Assembly: GCA_904501895.1 (NCBI GenBank)
Contig: CAJGCX010000065.1
Coordinates: 1 to 9,661 of the forward strand
Direction of reading: 5' to 3'
Origin: Clostridiaceae bacterium
GTDB lineage: Bacteria > Bacillota > Clostridia > Oscillospirales > Acutalibacteraceae
Length of the DNA stretch: 9,661 nucleotides
The stretch's first letter is position 1. Each line of letters begins with the position of its first letter. Positions 7,701 to 9,661 of this stretch are shown piece after piece. Below the pieces are notes generated by a model, which saw only the letters and a program-made list of their open reading frames with translations, was not told the DNA's origin and searched no databases. The translations under genes were made by a program, and so were the position numbers.

Positions 7701-7915
7701 TTGACAAGGATATTATTGTTCTTTCTGCTGTTGCTGATACAGAAAATGAATTCTGTGAAATCTGTTGTGACCTTTATGACAAAATCGAAGGTCGTCAGTT
7801 CACTTACAAGGAAAATCTTAAAGAAAAGATTACATATTTCAACTGCAAAAACTCATATCTTCTCAATGATAAGGGTGGAGCAATCAAACACAGAAATAAA
7901 GGAAGGAGAAAATAA
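4760..7915 (+). CDS. Glycoside hydrolase family 38 alpha-mannosidase, cytoplasmic
   Basis: This 1051-residue enzyme should hydrolyse alpha-mannosides by a zinc-dependent retaining mechanism. There is no signal peptide, so it acts in the cytoplasm on imported sugar. The expected zinc ligands are visible: H13 and D15 in NAHLDTIW, D126 in LPDCFGFGYALP (also the family nucleophile), and H339 in AHQFHDDLPGTS. GVGDRGGAP (216-224) corresponds to the family's GDGGGGP loop, with D219 a candidate acid/base. GGYTSRAIGKRWNRR (284-298) marks entry to the three-helix middle domain. Beta-rich domains follow from about 385. The last ~200 residues (QSLPLSSN, then THSHTENGD, then a beta-strand end) match the extra C-terminal domain of long-form bacterial GH38 proteins, so the length is normal. 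The ATG has a G5 run seven bases upstream. The symporter begins two bases after the stop. Linkage specificity cannot be read from sequence. Confidence 0.95.
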   Translation: MAKKKVYTISNAHLDTIWSWDFETTVGKYIYNTLNENFQRFEKYPEYKFNFEGSYRYELMKEYYPEMWEKMKSYVAQGRWNVCGSAFENGDVNVPSPEALFRNILLGNEYFEKNFGKRSCDIFLPDCFGFGYALPSIMHHANLKGFTTQKLTWGSAYGIPFDIGKWYGVDGNYIYANTNPGAYVKVLHKVRDYKFVADKLKENEKYDLPITAVFHGVGDRGGAPKESSVKTVCDEIAKNNKSDIEVLSAPADQIFHDIDAMPEEIKQKLPVWNNELVMTNHAVGGYTSRAIGKRWNRRNEEIADMAERACVTAMVTNGYKYPQEPLTRAWKRVIAHQFHDDLPGTSVQRAYRRSWNDYAMSLNQFTNEYEGAVKAIASKIDTSFVKGTAIIVNNPMEYERTGVVTVQLPAKLCGKNVSVLDSDGKEYAVQINNVKNGVATILMNVTVPPMGYKAFDLRNKKSPVKSKLFASIQMLENEKYRVALNSNGDISSIFDKELKKEILSKPITTGIFDYNGSKDWPAWELNFSELNREPQNKTKIKTIKVIENGPCRVALEIVKTFGDSTFTSIVALSRGGKVVEVYTEAEWRSKRHLAKEVFSFTAESPVATYDLGLGAIKRGNMNDKLFEVPAQKWADITDKDEKFGVSVISECKYGWDKFDNSTLRLTLMHTPYKNYKIDSMQSMMELGLNRYSYAIYSHEGTVAHDTQTEARNFVMPMASFIASKHEGEYSEYSFASLSGNAILRAMKKAENSDEIIVRIGEGEKKAQKDVTLSLNCDVASAREIYASEEHISDVKLNDGKLVFDLKPYEIKSFAIKVKSADNENNYYTNIPLQGNIVPFSINAKPTGKLPVINKSIPKEITPDVISSGGVDFQISEKAMLCGGQSLPLSSNTKKVHLLIASLNGDKHVKINDYAYKINDIEEYYAGWDLYDFKEVAYTKQGKLGYEFTHSHTENGDAQCAQLFFWHVEVDTENRDTINFPVDKDIIVLSAVADTENEFCEICCDLYDKIEGRQFTYKENLKEKITYFNCKNSYLLNDKGGAIKHRNKGRRK

Positions 7916-7917
7916 AT

Positions 7918-9381
7918 ATGGCTGAAAACAAAGGCGATATCCGTTATGTGGGTGTCAAGGAAACGCTTGCTTATGGTATTGCAAATGCAGGTCAATGCTT
8001 TGGCTACAATATTATCGCAGGCAGCTACCTTTCGCTTTTCTTTACAAAGGTGTTCGGTGTTCCGCCTGAAGCAGTTGCAGCAATGATGCTGTTTTTAGGT
8101 CTTTGGGACACAATCAATGACCCGCTTATGGGGTCAATCATTGACAGAACAAGAACTCGTTACGGAAAACTCCGTCCTTATCTTTTAATTGTTCCGATTC
8201 CTTTAGGACTTGCTACAATTATGCTCTTTGCAGGTCCACAGATTTTAGGTGACAAAGCAGAAGATGTTGCAAAAATCATTTATATGTTCATTACATATTT
8301 CATATGGGAACTTTTCTATACATTAGGTGATGTGCCGTTCTGGGGTATGAGTGCTGCTATCAGCCCATCACCAAGTGACAGAACAAGAGTAATTTCTTCT
8401 GCACGCTTCATTTCAGGTCTTATCGGCGGTCTTTCAACAACAATTCTCGTTGTGCTTATGGACTTAAGTAACAATGGTTCAATTCCGCTTTCATTATCAC
8501 AGGTGTTCCTGCTTATGGCAATAATTTCAGGTACTCTCGGTATGGCTCTTTTCTCATTGTCGGGTATCTGCACAAAGGAAAGAGTTGTGCAGACTATTCA
8601 AGAACCGAGTATCCTTGATGGATTTAAGGCACTTGTGAGAAATAAGCCTTTGCTTTTAATCGTTATCGGTAATGTCCTTGCTGCAATAAGCGGTATCGGT
8701 GGATTTTTCCAGGCATATTACTATTCAGAAGTTGTTGAAATGAATTCTCTTACACTTATCATCGGACTTCCGGGAACAATTTTAGGCTTTGTTACATACC
8801 TGCTTATCCCAAAAATCAAGCAGAAATTTGATAATCGTCAGATAATTTTCCTGAACGGTTTTGCAAGACTTATTATGGGTACTCTCGTTTTCGTTGTTGG
8901 TATGAAAGCGTTTACAAATCTTTGGGTTGTTGTACCTCTTTTGATGATACAAAACCTTCTTTTCAGTTTCTTCAACACAATCAATATGGTTATTCCAACT
9001 GAAATGATTGGTGACACAATCGACTATATGGAGTGGAAAACAGGTGAAAGAAATGAAGGCGTTTCATTCTCAGTTCTTACATTTGTCGGCAAACTGACAG
9101 GCTCAATTTCAGGCACTATCGGTAATGCACTTCTTCCTGTTATCGGTCTTTCATTTGTTACAATGGGTACTGAAACAGTTACAGTTAAAGCTTATGAGCA
9201 GACGGATTTGCTCATATGGGGTATGTTCACATTAGCACCTGCAATTTTAGGACTTCTTCCTCTTATTCCGTATATCTGGTACGACCTTACAGGTGATAAG
9301 CTCAAGCAGGTTCGTGAAGAAATGGCTGAACGCAGACAGACACTTTCAGCAAAAGTTTCGGGAGGTGGCGAAAATGAGTAA
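7918..9381 (+). CDS. GPH-family (MelB-like) sugar:cation symporter
   Basis: This 487-residue inner-membrane carrier has about twelve hydrophobic segments, the usual length for the glycoside-pentoside-hexuronide:cation symporter family within MFS. The family signature is complete: LWDTINDPLMGSIIDRTRTRYGK (residues 62-84). In it D64 and D68 match the cation-site aspartates D55 and D59 of MelB, so sodium or proton coupling is expected. A second family region, LGDVPFWGM (136-144), contains D138, and TEMIGDTIDYMEWKTGER (361-378) is the typical late cytoplasmic loop. The start has AAGGAG nine bases upstream and lies two bases after the mannosidase stop, so the two genes are cotranscribed. Its neighbour suggests it brings in a mannoside or mannose-containing oligosaccharide, but the substrate is inferred only from context. 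The 3' end overlaps the next gene by 8 nt. Confidence 0.95.
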   Translation: MAENKGDIRYVGVKETLAYGIANAGQCFGYNIIAGSYLSLFFTKVFGVPPEAVAAMMLFLGLWDTINDPLMGSIIDRTRTRYGKLRPYLLIVPIPLGLATIMLFAGPQILGDKAEDVAKIIYMFITYFIWELFYTLGDVPFWGMSAAISPSPSDRTRVISSARFISGLIGGLSTTILVVLMDLSNNGSIPLSLSQVFLLMAIISGTLGMALFSLSGICTKERVVQTIQEPSILDGFKALVRNKPLLLIVIGNVLAAISGIGGFFQAYYYSEVVEMNSLTLIIGLPGTILGFVTYLLIPKIKQKFDNRQIIFLNGFARLIMGTLVFVVGMKAFTNLWVVVPLLMIQNLLFSFFNTINMVIPTEMIGDTIDYMEWKTGERNEGVSFSVLTFVGKLTGSISGTIGNALLPVIGLSFVTMGTETVTVKAYEQTDLLIWGMFTLAPAILGLLPLIPYIWYDLTGDKLKQVREEMAERRQTLSAKVSGGGENE

Positions 9382-9661
9382 TAAATGTCCAAAATGTGGT
9401 GAAAAACTCTCTCCGCTTTATATGAAACAGACTTGTCCTAAATGCAACACAAATCTTGTGTATTACGACCTTGAAAACAGATTAAAAGCAGACCACGAAA
9501 AAGCAATCAAGGAGCAAGAAGCAGTTGATAATGTGCTTAATAACATTAAGACTTCTGCTTTCGGTGGACCATTACAAATTACAAGATTTGTGCTTATGTT
9601 CTCACCACTTTTGTGGATGTGCTTACCTGTTTTCACATCCGATGACGGAGCTGATATTACA
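9374..9661 (+). CDS. Zinc-ribbon membrane protein of unknown function, partial
   Basis: The first 96 codons of an open frame that continues past the window end. The ATG at 9374 lies inside the end of the symporter gene (8-nt overlap, different frame), and GGGAGGTGG just upstream serves as the ribosome site, so translational coupling is likely. The N-terminus is a small zinc ribbon with two CPKC knuckles (C5, C8, C21, C24). A charged, probably helical stretch follows (about 31-60), then a hydrophobic segment (about 71-87, ITRFVLMFSPLLWMCLPVF) that begins a membrane region. This design, a cytoplasmic zinc ribbon followed by membrane helices, is common among uncharacterised Clostridia proteins. 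I do not recognise a specific family. Its place as third gene of a mannoside operon suggests a helper or sensing role, but that is only context. Confidence 0.85.
   Translation, partial: MSNKCPKCGEKLSPLYMKQTCPKCNTNLVYYDLENRLKADHEKAIKEQEAVDNVLNNIKTSAFGGPLQITRFVLMFSPLLWMCLPVFTSDDGADIT

Noticed and set aside
7190..7915. Fused novel domain at the C-terminus of the mannosidase
   Set aside because: The pattern with THSHTENGD and the flanking strands matches the normal C-terminal part of long bacterial GH38 proteins.
7593..7925. Alternative-frame open stretch at the end of the mannosidase gene
   Set aside because: It is a shadow frame fully inside a strongly supported gene, with no independent start signal and low-complexity hydrophobic content.

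Overview
The window looks like chromosomal DNA from a low-GC, Gram-positive gut-type Clostridia, most likely Oscillospiraceae/Ruminococcaceae. The grounds are strong AGGAGG-type ribosome sites, AT-rich sigma-A promoters, a YtrA-type GntR/ABC module, family 38 and 51 glycosidase-like proteins of the kind carried by gut Firmicutes, and a GC-rich palindromic intergenic repeat that I associate with this group. Genus and species cannot be fixed from the sequence alone. There are no rRNA or tRNA genes, no CRISPR array, no transposase and no phage genes.

Left block (1-2112, minus strand): a compact three-gene operon read right to left. It encodes a short GntR/YtrA-type repressor (1648-2025), an ABC ATPase (749-1651) and a membrane permease cut off by the window edge (1-777). 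The genes overlap (ATGA junction, then a 29-nt overlap). The promoter ahead of the repressor has a 17-nt spacer, and a near-ideal 11-bp-arm inverted repeat covers the predicted transcription start. This is the classic layout of an autoregulated, inducible ABC exporter or envelope-stress transporter.

Gene-free stretch 2026-2358: it holds the operon's ribosome site, operator and promoter (2031-2112), an AT-rich spacer (2113-2170), a ~114-bp multi-hairpin palindromic repeat (2171-2284), and the intrinsic terminator of the next gene (2314-2341, minus strand).

Right block (2359-9661): a divergent glycan locus. On the minus strand, 2359-4599 encodes a secreted, membrane-anchored GH51 (alpha-L-arabinofuranosidase)-like protein. 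The fold landmarks are intact, but both catalytic glutamate positions appear replaced (Cys416 and Ala500), so it is probably a pseudoenzyme. On the plus strand, a cytoplasmic GH38 alpha-mannosidase (4760-7915), a GPH/MelB-type sugar:cation symporter (7918-9381) and the start of a zinc-ribbon membrane protein (9374 to the window end) form a tightly packed operon. The 160-bp intergenic region 4600-4759 carries recognisable promoters in both directions.

A working model: the symporter imports a mannoside, the GH38 enzyme hydrolyses it in the cytoplasm, and the anchored GH51-like protein binds or presents glycan outside the cell. The first two steps follow from family knowledge; the role of the GH51-like protein is a hypothesis. 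It is the most unusual item in the window.
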